Source of the DNA: Borreliella spielmanii
Lineage (GTDB): Bacteria; Spirochaetota; Spirochaetia; Borreliales; Borreliaceae
DNA length: 64,000 nt
NCBI RefSeq assembly: GCF_014201705.1
Contig: NZ_JACHFA010000001.1
Span: 124,001 to 188,000 of the forward strand
Direction of reading: 5' to 3'
Shown here: positions 63,860 through 64,000 of the stretch, in pieces
Layout: every line of letters starts with the position of its first letter
Numbering within the stretch: position 1 is the first letter of the stretch
Notes under the pieces: generated by a model
The model's input: the letters and a program-made list of their open reading frames with translations, nothing else
Databases searched by the model: none
Told to the model about the DNA's origin: nothing
Made by a program: the position numbers and the translations under genes

Positions 63860-64000
63860 ATGAAAATCAAAGCCTGCATTTTTGATATGGATGGAACCCT
63901 GGTAAATAGCATTATGGATATTGCATTCTCAATGAACATGGCTCTTTCAAACTTGGGATACAATACAATCGAACTAAACAAATTCAATGCTCTTGTTGGC
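63860..64000 (+). CDS. gph: HAD-family phosphatase (phosphoglycolate phosphatase-like), 5' end only
   Basis: 47 codons up to the window edge. It begins MKIKACIFDMDGTLVNS, the HAD motif I (DxDGTLxxS) with the nucleophile Asp, then a cap-type helix (IMDIAFSMNMALSNLGY). Gph/phosphoglycolate phosphatase is the usual annotation in Borrelia (recalled); the substrate cannot be judged from the N terminus. Confidence 0.8.
   Translation, partial: MKIKACIFDMDGTLVNSIMDIAFSMNMALSNLGYNTIELNKFNALVG

Noticed and set aside
1..64000. CRISPR array, prophage, insertion sequence or plasmid-derived module
   Set aside because: No spaced direct repeats, transposase, integrase or phage structural gene is present; the gene order is core chromosome.

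Overview
The window is a gene-dense, very AT-rich (roughly 70% A+T) piece of a spirochaete chromosome. Gene content and order match, from memory, the chromosome of Lyme-disease Borrelia (Borreliella burgdorferi sensu lato), about the stretch BB0676 to BB0736 of strain B31, in reverse orientation. Diagnostic genes are the PilZ protein PlzA, the Dps-like NapA/BicA with a Cys-rich tail, CoA-disulfide reductase, a six-gene mevalonate operon, a second EF-G, a class IV adenylate cyclase and two adjacent chemoreceptors. I cannot name the species. I saw no prophage, insertion sequence, CRISPR array or resident plasmid module; this is conserved core chromosome.

Layout. 1-4051: tRNA-dihydrouridine synthase (cut by the edge), an RlpA-like septal protein, threonylcarbamoyl-AMP synthase and PlzA. 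4332-11926: a plus-strand run of class A PBP, a minimal ParB-N protein, glucose-6-phosphate isomerase, a TcyP/GltP-type transporter and CoA-disulfide reductase. 11960-16430 (minus): phosphofructokinase, a MinD/FlhG-type ATPase and a KtrAB-type potassium channel. 16518-20836: class IV adenylate cyclase, a secreted propeller-like protein, PgsA and ThrRS. 21003-33378 (minus): one long macromolecular-synthesis and cell-shape block, mltG-dnaG-rpoD-zinc-ribbon protein-rnpB-TPR protein-mreBCD-mrdA-rodA. The RNase P RNA (27513-27860) has no ORF and is easily missed. 33591-35947: tRNA-Tyr, tRNA-Thr and two unknown proteins. 36069-43282: cca, then rnc-acpP-rpmF-coaD plus a small zinc-motif protein, then the classic ffh-rpsP-khpA-rimM-trmD-rplS operon. 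43345-48115: ROK repressor, EF-G2, NapA/BicA, a CAP-domain lipoprotein and tRNA-Val. 48124-54406: the mevalonate operon. 54498-64000: mnmA, two MCPs, a nucleoside-type ABC transporter without its binding protein, and the start of a phosphoglycolate-phosphatase-like gene.

How it fits together. Much of the window builds the cell wall and the rod shape (class A PBP, PBP2/RodA, MreBCD, MltG, RlpA). The mevalonate operon supplies the isoprenoid precursors needed for undecaprenyl carrier lipid. Redox and thiol handling is represented by the putative cystine carrier next to CoA-disulfide reductase, and by NapA/BicA. Signalling proteins present are PlzA (c-di-GMP), CyaB (cAMP), KtrA (RCK) and two MCPs. 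Most genes lie on the minus strand. Plus-strand genes are conspicuously A/Lys/Asn-rich and minus-strand genes G/T/Val/Phe-rich, as expected if the minus strand is the leading strand and the origin lies beyond the right end.

No unmistakable new system stands out. The best leads are the PBP / ParB-N-only pair, the repeat-rich plzA-pbp intergenic region, the secreted propeller-like protein, the two unknown proteins beside the tRNA pair, the CxxC-HxxC protein before coaD, and a set of genes that look leaderless. Start codons were reassigned where a Shine-Dalgarno sequence decided between candidates.
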